Below are positions 27,526 to 35,860 of a stretch of 64,000 bases of DNA, piece after piece; position 1 is the first letter of the stretch; the number at the start of each line of letters is the position of its first letter. This stretch comes from Nitrospirales bacterium LBB_01 (GTDB taxonomy: Bacteria; Nitrospirota; Thermodesulfovibrionia; Thermodesulfovibrionales; Magnetobacteriaceae). The stretch covers positions 2,666,001-2,730,000 of the forward strand of contig CP049016.1 of assembly GCA_004376055.2 (NCBI GenBank), read 5' to 3'. A program made the position numbers and the translations under genes. The notes beneath the pieces are model-generated. The model was not told the origin of the DNA. It searched no databases and was given only the letters and a program-made list of their open reading frames with translations.

Positions 27526-28860
27526 TTATAGTAAACTATCCGCATACTTCTTTACAATGATGGAGGCGTTTTGCCCGCCAAAGCCAAAGGAATTTGATAG
27601 TGCTGCCCTCACTGTTTTTATACGTTTAACATTGGGCACATAATCAAGGTCGCACTTTGGGTCGGGGTTTGTAAGATTTATGGTGGGATGAATTTCGTTA
27701 TGATGAGTGCTTAAGACAGTAAATATAAACTCGGGGCCCCCTGAGGCGGCAAGAAGGTGTCCTATCATAGACTTACTTGAACTAATGCAAATGTCTTTAG
27801 CGTGCTCACCAAAGACTCTTTTTATGGCAGTGGTTTCAGCGGTGTCGTTAAGCTTTGTGCTGGTGCCGTGAGCGTTTATATAGTCAATGGAATCAACTCT
27901 TAAGCCGGAATCTGTCAGTGCCGCGCGCATGGAGGCCTCAGCGCCTGAGCCATCAGGCTGTGGAGCAGTTACCTGAAAGGCATCCATAGAGGAGCCATAT
28001 CCGGCTACCTCGCAGTAGATTTTAGCACCACGATTTAGAGCATGTTGAAGCTCTTCAAGAATGACAATTCCTGCGCCTTCTCCCATAACCAGTCCTGAGC
28101 GTTTCTTATCAAAGGGCCGGCACGCAAGCTCTGGCTTGTCAGTGGTTACAGATGCTGCCCCCAATAGCACAAAAAACACAAGCCCAATTGGGTTTATCAT
28201 GGAATCTGCGCCGCCCGTTGCTATAACATCCTGCTCTCCGCGTTTAATCATACCGTACGCTGTGCCAATGGCTTGAGTAGCCGAGGCACAAGCGGTTGTA
28301 ACTGTGGCATTTACGCCATTTAAGTTAAATTTCTTAGCTATAAGAGCTGCTGCACGGCTTGAGTTGTTTTTTAGCATTGACTCTTGATGAATCTCTTTTG
28401 TGAGCTGTAAATAGCCTTCATAATCAAACTTTTTATCGGCATTGACATGACAATAAATATCCTCAAGTCTATTTACCGGAGCGCCTGCGGCAAGTACCGT
28501 TCCAAATCGCCACCTTTTATCGGAAAATGGCACAAGGCAAGCATCCTCAAGCGCCCGCTTAGCTGCCCATAGTGCAAACAGAGTCCGTTTCTCTCCTGCT
28601 CTGTCAATGTCGTCATGAAACTCAGCCTCAATGCGGCTTAAATCAGTTTCCGAAACAGCTGCAACAGCCTGAACCGGCGAATTTTCAGCGCCCTTTAGAG
28701 TGAGTTTATGAACTCCTGAGACGCCGCTTAGAACCTTTTCCCAACTCCTGGCGACTTCAAGCCCCAAAGCAGTAGCAAGCCCTAGCCCTGTCACCACAAC
28801 GCGTCTTTTTCCGTGAGTTTTCACAATGTTATTTTGGCACTTTACATTTTGTGTGGTCAA
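27526..28860 (-). CDS. Beta-ketoacyl-ACP synthase II, FabF-like (KS-2)
   Basis: Condensing enzyme of 444 residues with an intact active site: Cys in TVTTACASATQAIG, His in NAHGTSTKLND and Lys/His in SSKSMIGHLLAASGG. This is the most conventional KS of the cluster and the best candidate for the catalytic partner (KS-alpha) of the chain-length-factor-like protein at 29934. The N terminus (KRRVVVTGLGLATALG) is standard. An extra stretch of about 15 residues precedes it, so a start at a later codon is possible. Upstream, the hicBA pair interrupts the operon on the opposite strand. Confidence 0.92.
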   Translation of the reverse strand: MTTQNVKCQNNIVKTHGKRRVVVTGLGLATALGLEVARSWEKVLSGVSGVHKLTLKGAENSPVQAVAAVSETDLSRIEAEFHDDIDRAGEKRTLFALWAAKRALEDACLVPFSDKRWRFGTVLAAGAPVNRLEDIYCHVNADKKFDYEGYLQLTKEIHQESMLKNNSSRAAALIAKKFNLNGVNATVTTACASATQAIGTAYGMIKRGEQDVIATGGADSMINPIGLVFFVLLGAASVTTDKPELACRPFDKKRSGLVMGEGAGIVILEELQHALNRGAKIYCEVAGYGSSMDAFQVTAPQPDGSGAEASMRAALTDSGLRVDSIDYINAHGTSTKLNDTAETTAIKRVFGEHAKDICISSSKSMIGHLLAASGGPEFIFTVLSTHHNEIHPTINLTNPDPKCDLDYVPNVKRIKTVRAALSNSFGFGGQNASIIVKKYADSLL

Positions 28861-29105
28861 GAGGGTTTAAAAAGCAGTCAGTTTTTATCTTAAGAGAAAT
28901 CTTAACCAATAATTTTTTCTGTGTTTTATGATATAATACTATGCTATATTATTAACAGGCGACAAGGGTATTTTCTTATTCTACCCTCTCAAAACGTGAA
29001 ATGCCCAACACTTTTTCCTGTATGCTTTAGTTTTCTCAAAGTTATTTGATATAATACCATCAGTACATGGATTCAACAAACTAAGGTTTTTAATCGGAGA
29101 CAATA

Positions 29106-29297
29106 ATGATACACAAAATGACTATGATTTATTGGAAAACAGATAAATTCTGGCTGGGTAAAATTTTAGAGTATCCCGATATAATGACGCAAGGAGAGAC
29201 TATAGCTGAGTTAGAAGAAAATATGAAAGACGCATACCGCTTAATGGTACTGGAGGATATCCCCGCTGATTTCAAGATAAAAGAAATTGCAGTTTGA
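29106..29297 (+). CDS. hicB: HicB-like antitoxin
   Basis: Short 63-residue HicB with the degenerate RNase-H-fold core: aromatic strand MIYWKTDKFWLGKILEYPDIMTQGETIAELEENMKDAYRLML-like, i.e. the GxxxEYPD..TQGET..EL.EN pattern. No DNA-binding tail is present, so it is the short form. It precedes hicA and shares bases with it (stop of hicB overlaps start of hicA). It likely neutralises the HicA ribonuclease. It lies antiparallel inside the ketosynthase operon, in a 600-base AT-rich insertion with its own likely -10 (TATAAT at 29050-29055). Confidence 0.82.
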   Translation: MIHKMTMIYWKTDKFWLGKILEYPDIMTQGETIAELEENMKDAYRLMVLEDIPADFKIKEIAV

Positions 29298-29470
29298 AAA
29301 GAAAGGAACTTATCCACAGTCTCTCAGATGCAGGATGTATTTTTCTTAAACATGGAGCAAGGCATGATTTGTACATTAACCCTGTTACAGGGAAAAAACA
29401 AGCAGTTCCCAGACATAATGAAATTGATGACATATTAGCAAAACACATCAAAAAGTTTTTAGGTGTTTAG
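29294..29470 (+). CDS. hicA: HicA-like mRNA interferase toxin
   Basis: 58-residue protein starting at TTG 29294, overlapping the hicB stop (TTGA). It has the HicA double-stranded-RNA-binding-like fold signature: KRKELIHSLSDAGCIFLK, then the catalytic His block HGARHDLYINP, KKQAVPRHNEI and a C-terminal helix DDILAKHIKKFL. The His in GARHDLY is the expected active residue. The non-ATG start and small size make it easy to miss. Its stop overlaps the stop of the converging dehydratase gene by 4 bases. The order hicB-hicA is reversed relative to the best-known loci but occurs in nature. Confidence 0.8.
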   Translation: MKRKELIHSLSDAGCIFLKHGARHDLYINPVTGKKQAVPRHNEIDDILAKHIKKFLGV

Positions 29471-29943
29471 GTTATTTGCGACTTTCCACTAATTTCCCCG
29501 TGCTTAAATCCGCTGTAGTAGCAAAACCGCTGTATCAGCTCGTCTTTATCAACTTTATGAAAATGGCTGAAGAGAATTCTATCTATGCGGGCTATTTCCA
29601 TACCGTCACAAAAAACCTGAGCGCACCCCATTGTATCATTTTTGGAGCCTGAGACAATTGTTCCCCGTATCTCAACACTGATTCCCGGGCGGATATTTAC
29701 AGGCACCTTTGCGCCTTCAACCAACGTCATTATGGCTGAAAGGTTAAAATCATTAGAATATATAATCAGCCAGCCTAAAAGCTGAGCCATCGCCTCTACA
29801 AAAATAACACCCGGAATCACAGCCCTTTTAGAGAAGTGACCTCTTAGAAATTCCTCGGAAAGCGAAAAGGTTTTTATCCCTGATATCTCCTTACCCTTTT
29901 CAATGTTTAACACCCTGTCGTAGTATAAAAATCTCATGCGCAC
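29467..29943 (-). CDS. FabZ-like hotdog dehydratase 2
   Basis: 158-residue single hotdog domain: RMRFLYYDRVLNIEKGKEISGIKTF, then RGHFSKRAVIPGVIFVEAMAQLLGWL with the FabZ active-site His (GHF) and Glu (VEAMAQ). A C-terminal extension of about 25 residues (KDELIQRFCYYSGFKHGEISG) goes beyond FabZ. It overlaps the CLF-like KS gene by 10 bases and precedes the hicBA insertion. It is probably the second dehydratase of the pathway; the two dehydratases are clearly different proteins, not a recent duplication. Confidence 0.85.
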   Translation of the reverse strand: MRMRFLYYDRVLNIEKGKEISGIKTFSLSEEFLRGHFSKRAVIPGVIFVEAMAQLLGWLIIYSNDFNLSAIMTLVEGAKVPVNIRPGISVEIRGTIVSGSKNDTMGCAQVFCDGMEIARIDRILFSHFHKVDKDELIQRFCYYSGFKHGEISGKSQIT

Positions 29944-31199
29944 CTTTGCACAATAATTGTTGAGGCGTGCCCTTCGTAACTGAGGGAATTTATAAGGACA
30001 GTATTAACTTTAGCGTTAACCGGTTTACCGGTTACAAATTTAAACTTAATCCTGTCATCAAGAGGTGTAGAGTTAAGTGAAGGAGGCACTGTGCTGTGTT
30101 TAATCATACAATCGGCAAGAATTATGTTAATAGCCGGGGTTGCCGCAAAAGTATTGCCGATAGCGCCAGTAGTTGCCGTAACAAGTGTTTTTTCTGAGTG
30201 CGAAAACACGGCATTTATAGCTTCAATTTCGTTAGTGTCAGAATGTGTGCCATCGGCGTGAGCAATAACTACGTCCACATCTTCAGGAGTTATGCCGCTA
30301 CGAGCAATAGCCACCTCCATAGAGTGAACTATGGCCTCAGTAGTTGGAAAGGAAAACCCGTTGTCTTCATAATCAAAAGCAAAACCCCAGCCCGTTATTG
30401 ATGAGATAAAAGGTATACCTCGTTTTTTTGCTGCGTGATAAGGCTCAAGGGCAACGAATGCTCCAGCCTCGCCTAAAATAGAGCCGGCTCTTTTTTGTGA
30501 AAATGGGCGCAGTGCGTCTTCTGTGCTGTCTTTTGAGATAATCTCAAACACCCGGCCTTTTATTAAACTCTGCGGGTTAACCTTCTCTGACACTCCTCCA
30601 ACTATAACTGCCGCAGATTTACAGTTAAGCACGGAGGAAATTCCCTCAGTTATGGCATAAACTGCCGATTCCCCATGAGGTGAACACACTGTGTTGTCTC
30701 CTCTTAAATTTAGCGTAATTGAGCCCTGACAAAAGGCAATGTTATTAAGCATAGCAAGAGGCCAAAGCGGATAAATCTCTCTGTAACCTTTCGTAAAGAA
30801 AGTGTCGTAATTAAACTCATTCTGCCATGACTTCAAAACGGCAGGCAGGAGGTCTGATGTCTCATAATCAACCATCCCAAGGCCTGCAAAAAACCCAATC
30901 CGGTTAGGTGGATATAAATCCTCTCCAAATCGCGCCGATTTATAAGCTGAAATAGCGCTTTCCATAAGGAGATACGAATGGGTGTTCATAATTCTTGCGT
31001 GTTTTTGAGAAATTCCGACAGACTCTGCATCAAGGCAGTGCGCCTGAGCAGACGGGGTCATACTTAGCCCTTCTTCATCATATCCGCGAGTTTTATGCAC
31101 GCCGGACTTTCCGGCAATGAGAGCACTAAAGAGAGAATCGGCGGTGTTACCTAAGCAACAGGTGACACCGCAACCTGTTATCACAACAGAGTCAACCAT
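29934..31199 (-). CDS. Chain-length-factor-like ketosynthase (KS-beta)
   Basis: 421-residue thiolase-fold protein related to ketosynthases but lacking the catalytic residues. The nucleophile position reads TVCSPHGESAVYAI, so the Cys of TACAS aligns with His. The Lys...His block reads ATTGAIGNTFAA, with Lys replaced by Thr and His by Asn. The first His region, VIAHADGTHSDTNE, is distorted. Such inactive partners (CLF/KS-beta) pair with an active KS to set chain length in type II PKS and aryl-polyene systems. It is near the start of the operon. I made the alignment by eye. Confidence 0.8.
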   Translation of the reverse strand: MVDSVVITGCGVTCCLGNTADSLFSALIAGKSGVHKTRGYDEEGLSMTPSAQAHCLDAESVGISQKHARIMNTHSYLLMESAISAYKSARFGEDLYPPNRIGFFAGLGMVDYETSDLLPAVLKSWQNEFNYDTFFTKGYREIYPLWPLAMLNNIAFCQGSITLNLRGDNTVCSPHGESAVYAITEGISSVLNCKSAAVIVGGVSEKVNPQSLIKGRVFEIISKDSTEDALRPFSQKRAGSILGEAGAFVALEPYHAAKKRGIPFISSITGWGFAFDYEDNGFSFPTTEAIVHSMEVAIARSGITPEDVDVVIAHADGTHSDTNEIEAINAVFSHSEKTLVTATTGAIGNTFAATPAINIILADCMIKHSTVPPSLNSTPLDDRIKFKFVTGKPVNAKVNTVLINSLSYEGHASTIIVQRCA

Positions 31200-31228
31200 A
31201 TTTGGCTATCGGCTCAGATAAAGCGCAC

Positions 31229-31564
31229 TTAGGGTACCGATCTCCACGGATGCGGGGGGTACCCTGAGTGAGGGACAACCCATAAAGGTACAGGAAACCA
31301 CGGAACCCATACAATAGTCTCAACCATAACCGGAGATTCCTCCACCACAGGTACAGGGACAAACACGCTTGGCACCACATAAGGATGCCTGTGCAATGGA
31401 TAGAGGGCAGGCGGAGCTGGCGGCAGCGGATACGGAGCCCAGTAACGCGGCGGCGGTGCGTCAGGGGGTGGATACGGAGGCGGAAATGCCTCAAGCAGTG
31501 TGCTAAATAACAAGGCAAACATGAGCGCTGCTGTTGCAAAGACAATGACCTTTTTTAACATCAT
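31229..31564 (-). CDS. Proline-rich secreted protein
   Basis: 111 residues: a signal peptide (KKVIVFATAALMFALLFSTLLEA) followed by a Pro/Tyr/Trp/Val-rich chain (FPPPYPPPDAPPPRYWAPYP, then PYVVPSVFVPVPVVEESPVMVE, ending PPHPWRSVP). There are no Cys and few charged residues. The ATG at 31564 has AGGAGGT 8 bases upstream. I do not recognise a domain. It is placed 29 bases before the CLF-like gene and may be the first gene of the ketosynthase operon; an outer-membrane-linked or cell-surface role is guesswork. An overlapping frame at 31192-31545 is rejected as its shadow. Confidence 0.6.
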   Translation of the reverse strand: MMLKKVIVFATAALMFALLFSTLLEAFPPPYPPPDAPPPRYWAPYPLPPAPPALYPLHRHPYVVPSVFVPVPVVEESPVMVETIVWVPWFPVPLWVVPHSGYPPHPWRSVP

Positions 31565-31679
31565 CTCTGTACACCTCCTCTTCTATGAGCGTTAATTATA
31601 TTTTAAACCTGTATGAACAAATAGTCAAGGCAGCGAATTGCCTCAACTAAAAACTATGTGAAAAGAAACTATAAAGACT

Positions 31680-31788
31680 CTCAGACTTTCGCAGAATTGA
31701 CAAGAAAATAAAGAATGACAGAGAGAGGGTGTCGGGAATACAGTACTTTCTCTCTTCTATTACATTACCTTTTTGTAAGCTACATGGT
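31680..31788. repeat. Degenerate MITE-like element in a 297-base gap
   Basis: The gap 31565-31861 holds a decayed copy of the dispersed element: TTCGCAG, GAATGACAGAG, TCGGGAATACAGTACTTT, CTATTACATTACCTTTTTG and the end CTACATGGTAT. These match, in order, the right half of the copy at 13190-13313. Nothing else is recognisable in the gap. Confidence 0.5.
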
Positions 31789-31861
31789 ATTAGTCAGTCA
31801 CTTATTATAATTCATCTCGCTCATGTTATTTTTGCAACGGTCTCACTCGGTATAAATAGGT

Positions 31862-33523
31862 TTAATAATCACGTGACGATAGAAAATCCTCATCTGTTGA
31901 AAAAGCGATAAACCTTGTGATGTTTAAAAATTGTTTGTTATAAAAAACATTCTGGTCTATAATGTTAATATCCCTAAACAGAGGATGTCCTGTGGGGTAC
32001 GGAAATATATCAGTCATCAGTGAGTCATATTTTGCAGGGCGGTCTATGAAAAAAAGATACGCATGTTTAACAGCCAGCGCCGTTTCATATTCCGTAAGTG
32101 GTTCTATATTGTAAATATCACATATTTTTTGCAGATACTCCGGCACTGAGTTGGAATCTATAGTAAAACCCTTGTTGGAATACCGTCCGGTTCCTGCTGT
32201 CAGCACCGGAATCCCAAAACACGGCAATTCCGCTCCAACTGTGCCCCGCACGGTGATGCCATAGTCTGCTGCCTTAAAAAATGAGTATGGATTTATGTCG
32301 GTGTCAGGATAGACAACTTTTATATTATCAGGGACATCACCAAGCGCCTCTTTGAGAGCCAGTATCTCACCATATTCACCGCTATAGGCTTGAAAACTGC
32401 GGCGATAAACATTAGCAGGGTGTAGTTTCAAAAGCCAGTTTACCTGATTGTTATCTCTGGCTGCCTCCACTGTCTTAACCAGCCACTCTGAAAAACCATT
32501 TGAAAAAATATCCTCGCCAAAAAAAAGATTTGCATCATCAAGAATGTGGGAAAAAATTATTGCTGTCTTTTTATTGGAATCCAAACCATATTTTTTTATT
32601 ATTTCATCTTTGCTTAAGATAACTTTACTCTCAGCGAGTTTTTTATACTCAAACCACCGGCCGTTTAAATATCCGTCTTCAAAAATACTATAGACCATCT
32701 CTCTGTGGTCATTCGTGTCAGCGACAACCTCTTGCCATGTCTTTTCTGAGACAGAAAAAGGATGCACGCGGTGGTTTTTAACACTGTAGCGTTTTAACAT
32801 AATAGAATTAGGCTCATGGCAGCTTGCCCACAGCACATAATCAATCCCTCTGTGTATTGCCTCATGAAACAACTCACAGTTTCCGATGTTACTCTTTTCA
32901 ACACTTAAAACCTTTAACGGCTTCGTCTTATCAAGAATCCTCTCAACAGCATCAGCAGCCGTCAGGGAGTATTTTACGTTATTATAGATTTGAGTAAAAA
33001 ATCCCTTATTACCACTGACGTCTCCTGTAGGAAGCGCACCGGCATAAGAGGCTAAAGCGTGAAGACCTATGGGAATGTTTTTGTATCTAACTTGTTTAAT
33101 TTCTGAAATTGTCTTTATCGACATAATTTTATTTAGAATTTCCTGAGCTTGTGTGGGAAGTGTAAGCGACATGAAATCCTGCAAATACATCACCTCAGTG
33201 AAACCGTGAATTTGTTTGTGAATTATGTCTGAGATGTTTTTATTTTCATATTTAGTCAAAATAATTACTCTAAATCCAAGATTTTCTATAAATCTGCCTA
33301 TTATAGACTCTACGTGCAAACTGTACGCCATGTACAACGGGCTGTTTATCAGTATGACAGAGCCGTTGGACGTATTAACTTGTGGTGTTCTGCATAGAAA
33401 AGGATATTTTTTTGAAAATTGATTGAAATATGTGTCAATTTCCCCTGCATATTTATCCATCGGGGTTTTCTTTAAGAAATTTTTAATCAGAAATTTGCTT
33501 TTAAATAAAAACGGATAGAGCAT
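31862..33523 (-). CDS. Capsule-polysaccharide-biosynthesis-like GT-B protein
   Basis: 553-residue soluble protein. The C-terminal half has a two-domain glycosyltransferase look: KTAIIFSHILDDANLFF, then WLLKLHPANVYRR (KLHP is common in capsule and CDP-glycerol polymerase-type transferases), VVYPDTDINPYSFFKAADYGITVRGTVGAELPCFGIPVLTAGTGRYSNKGFTID. The last block, an E/G-rich acceptor loop, is typical of surface-polysaccharide proteins of the KpsS/Capsule_synth group. The N-terminal half (LINSPLYMAYSLHVESII..., IGLHALASYAG) is less clear. A role in surface glycan synthesis or modification is likely, but the exact activity is unknown. The flanking PHA genes are unrelated. Confidence 0.6.
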   Translation of the reverse strand: MLYPFLFKSKFLIKNFLKKTPMDKYAGEIDTYFNQFSKKYPFLCRTPQVNTSNGSVILINSPLYMAYSLHVESIIGRFIENLGFRVIILTKYENKNISDIIHKQIHGFTEVMYLQDFMSLTLPTQAQEILNKIMSIKTISEIKQVRYKNIPIGLHALASYAGALPTGDVSGNKGFFTQIYNNVKYSLTAADAVERILDKTKPLKVLSVEKSNIGNCELFHEAIHRGIDYVLWASCHEPNSIMLKRYSVKNHRVHPFSVSEKTWQEVVADTNDHREMVYSIFEDGYLNGRWFEYKKLAESKVILSKDEIIKKYGLDSNKKTAIIFSHILDDANLFFGEDIFSNGFSEWLVKTVEAARDNNQVNWLLKLHPANVYRRSFQAYSGEYGEILALKEALGDVPDNIKVVYPDTDINPYSFFKAADYGITVRGTVGAELPCFGIPVLTAGTGRYSNKGFTIDSNSVPEYLQKICDIYNIEPLTEYETALAVKHAYLFFIDRPAKYDSLMTDIFPYPTGHPLFRDINIIDQNVFYNKQFLNITRFIAFSTDEDFLSSRDY

Positions 33524-33549
33524 TTATAACTACACCTCCCAAACCGGGG

Positions 33550-33615
33550 GTCAAGGGGACTAGTCCCCTTGTGCAGGAAAGGGTTTAAGGGAAAGGACAC
33601 AGAGTCCTTTCCCTT
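33550..33615 (+). repeat. Solo module B of the composite repeat
   Basis: Two hairpins only: AAGGGGACTAGTCCCCTT (33553-33570, perfect palindrome) and AAGGGAAAGGAC-ACAGA-GTCCTTTCCCTT (33587-33615, 12-bp stem). They match module B at 5959, 59307 and, inverted, 4368. Module A is absent here. It sits directly downstream of phaC and could serve as a transcript terminator/stabiliser. Confidence 0.8.
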
Positions 33616-33621
33616 ACTCAA

Positions 33622-34722
33622 CTACTTAGCTGTTTTTTTGTGAGGCTTACCGTCTGCTCTTTTATGCAGCCATTCGGAAATGGCAGGGGCTAATTCTTTC
33701 TGGGATTTAGCTCCGACAAACACTCCAATATGACCGCCCTTAAACTCATACAGCTCCTTGTCAGTGCTGCTTACGAGGTCATTAAGCGGTTTTGTGGCAG
33801 CTGGAGGCACAATGTGGTCGCCGCTTGCGTAGATGTTTAAAAGAGGCATCGTTATCTTTTTAAGGTTAACGTCCTTGTCGCCTATCTTTAAGCCGCCAGC
33901 AGCAAGCTTGTTGCCCTGATACATGTCCTTAATAAACTGTCTGAGGCACTCTCCGGCCTGGTCCGGGCTGTCAAATATCCACTTTTCCATGCGCAGGAAA
34001 TTAAGGAGTTTCTCTTTTTCTCCCACAACGTCCAGCATTCCAATGTATTTACCAACGTTTAGTGTAATTGGCATGAGCATTACAAATCCTGAATTAAGGA
34101 AATCTCCCGGCACCACACCATACGCATCAATTAAGGCGTCCGGGTTTATGTTCTTTGACCAGTTAAACAGTAGTCCCTTCTTTATGGAGAAATCTATCGG
34201 CGTCACAAGTGTAATCAGATTTTTAACCTTTTCTGGATATATGGCCGAAAACATCGTTGAAAATGTGCCGCCCTGACAGATACCCATCAGGTTAATCTTA
34301 TCGTTATTTGACGTTTCTCTGATAAAATCAACAGCATCGCTCATATAGACATTTATGTAGTCGTCAAGGCCGATATATCTGTCCGCTTTGGTTGGATAGC
34401 CCCAGTCTATAATATAGAGGTCAAGACCACGGTCAAGCAAGTTCTTTACAATGCTTCTGTCTGGCTGCAAGTCAAGCATGTATTCCTTGTTGACCAGTGC
34501 GTACACGATAAGTACCGGGACACCGCAACTGGGCTTGTCTTTTCTTGTATAGTGGTATAGTTTCATCTTGTCCTGTTGGAAAACAAGCTCTTTTGGCGAT
34601 ACCCCTACGTCTATATTCTCAATGCCCATTATTGTCTCGGCCCCTTTAATCATTTTCTGTCCGAGATCAAATAGTTCTTTATTCATGTTTTTTTGGTCAA
34701 ATGTCAAAAAAGGCGCCTTCAT
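33622..34722 (-). CDS. phaC: Class III polyhydroxyalkanoate synthase catalytic subunit PhaC
   Basis: Polymerises (R)-3-hydroxyacyl-CoA into storage polyester on granules together with PhaE. The 366-residue alpha/beta-hydrolase has the lipase-like box GICQGG with the nucleophile Cys, Asp in YASGDHIVPP and His in KGGHIGVFVG, the full catalytic triad of class III enzymes. Trp-rich IIDWGYP is also a PhaC hallmark. phaE lies 2 bases upstream, so the two are a single transcription and assembly unit. No phaA or phaB is in the window. Confidence 0.96.
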   Translation of the reverse strand: MKAPFLTFDQKNMNKELFDLGQKMIKGAETIMGIENIDVGVSPKELVFQQDKMKLYHYTRKDKPSCGVPVLIVYALVNKEYMLDLQPDRSIVKNLLDRGLDLYIIDWGYPTKADRYIGLDDYINVYMSDAVDFIRETSNNDKINLMGICQGGTFSTMFSAIYPEKVKNLITLVTPIDFSIKKGLLFNWSKNINPDALIDAYGVVPGDFLNSGFVMLMPITLNVGKYIGMLDVVGEKEKLLNFLRMEKWIFDSPDQAGECLRQFIKDMYQGNKLAAGGLKIGDKDVNLKKITMPLLNIYASGDHIVPPAATKPLNDLVSSTDKELYEFKGGHIGVFVGAKSQKELAPAISEWLHKRADGKPHKKTAK

Positions 34723-34724
34723 TA

Positions 34725-35813
34725 TTATTCACCCTCCTTTGCAATTACAGTTTTAATATTGGCATTCTTTTCAAGTACTCGCAGCCTTTTCTTTAAGTCA
34801 TAAATGGTCTTATACACGTCATCCATCTCTGAGCGAACGGGTATAGGCAGGTCGGCAAGGTTCATCTCTATGAGTTTGTGGTACTGTTTTCTGAACTCAA
34901 GTGCAGATTCAAGCAGTGAGCCCTGAACTGCTGAAAACTCCTCAGTGTTAAAGAGCTCAAAGTACTCGGCCTCGTTAATATCAGCCCATATTTTATAGAA
35001 ATCGTTGTAGCCCTTAATTTCCTCGCCTGCTTTGATTTTTTGAGCCAGCGATTCCACAACCTTGCGCATGGCGGCCTCGCCTGCTACGTACATCTTGTGC
35101 TGAAACTGGGTGTTTTTTGCTATATAGACCGAGTAGAGATCCATAGTCCTAAGCATAAGCTCCATCTTCTCTCTGTCTTTACCCACCTGCGGGGTTTTAA
35201 ATACTTTGCCGATGGTCTTTTCAAATGCGCTGTACATGTTGTGAAACATATTCATGCTGGCATTTGGGTCGGCGCCCGATGAGGCGTCAAGCGATATATT
35301 AAAATTCTTCTGTAACGACTCCATCCATGGATGGACAAAATTCTGTGCTGCAGCTCCCCATGTCTCTATCATTCCTGAGGCATTGCCAAAAAACTCTGTT
35401 GCAGACTCAGGCCCTGAAAAACCCAGAACCTTATTCAGCAACTCTTTATATTTGGCCGAATCCAAAAGATCCTTGATGTTTTCCGGATCAAAGGTATTTT
35501 CTTGAATAGCTTTAATCATCGGCATCCAGAACTCATAAAACTTCATATAAGAGTCAAACCCCCTGAATAGCTTTGATACAGTATCTTTGCCAAGACCGGA
35601 TGGGTACATTTTCATCATATCATCAAATGAACCTCCGACAGTTTTAAGCCACGTGTTGTACATACCCATAGCATCATGGTGAGCATCTGTGGTTTGACCA
35701 CTGCCGCCTGGGGTAAATGCCTTCTGCATATTAGTGCCTACGCTAAGCCAGCTGTTCATAAATTCCTTCTGTGCCTTTAGCAAGGCATCGAAGAAAAAAG
35801 AGCTATTTTCCAT
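34725..35813 (-). CDS. phaE: Class III PHA synthase subunit PhaE
   Basis: Non-catalytic partner of PhaC; 362 residues, mostly helical. It has the PhaE pattern: an N-terminal WxxxG-like stretch (FFDALLKAQKEFMNSWLSVG), long amphipathic helices through the middle, and the conserved C-terminal region GYNDFYKIWADINEAEYFELFNTEEFSAVQGSLLESALEFRKQYHKL, ending in a coiled coil (VYKTIYDLKKRLRVLEKNA). Gene order and 2-base spacing to phaC support the call. It is required for activity in known class III systems. Confidence 0.92.
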   Translation of the reverse strand: MENSSFFFDALLKAQKEFMNSWLSVGTNMQKAFTPGGSGQTTDAHHDAMGMYNTWLKTVGGSFDDMMKMYPSGLGKDTVSKLFRGFDSYMKFYEFWMPMIKAIQENTFDPENIKDLLDSAKYKELLNKVLGFSGPESATEFFGNASGMIETWGAAAQNFVHPWMESLQKNFNISLDASSGADPNASMNMFHNMYSAFEKTIGKVFKTPQVGKDREKMELMLRTMDLYSVYIAKNTQFQHKMYVAGEAAMRKVVESLAQKIKAGEEIKGYNDFYKIWADINEAEYFELFNTEEFSAVQGSLLESALEFRKQYHKLIEMNLADLPIPVRSEMDDVYKTIYDLKKRLRVLEKNANIKTVIAKEGE

Positions 35814-35860
35814 TGAGTTTGTCCTCCTCGCATTTTTTTGGGCGCTTGAGCGCCGCCTTT

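Noticed and set aside
31192-31545. 117-codon overlapping frame over the proline-rich gene
   Set aside because: Arg/Leu-rich shadow without a signal peptide; the 31229-31564 frame has a signal peptide and ribosome site.
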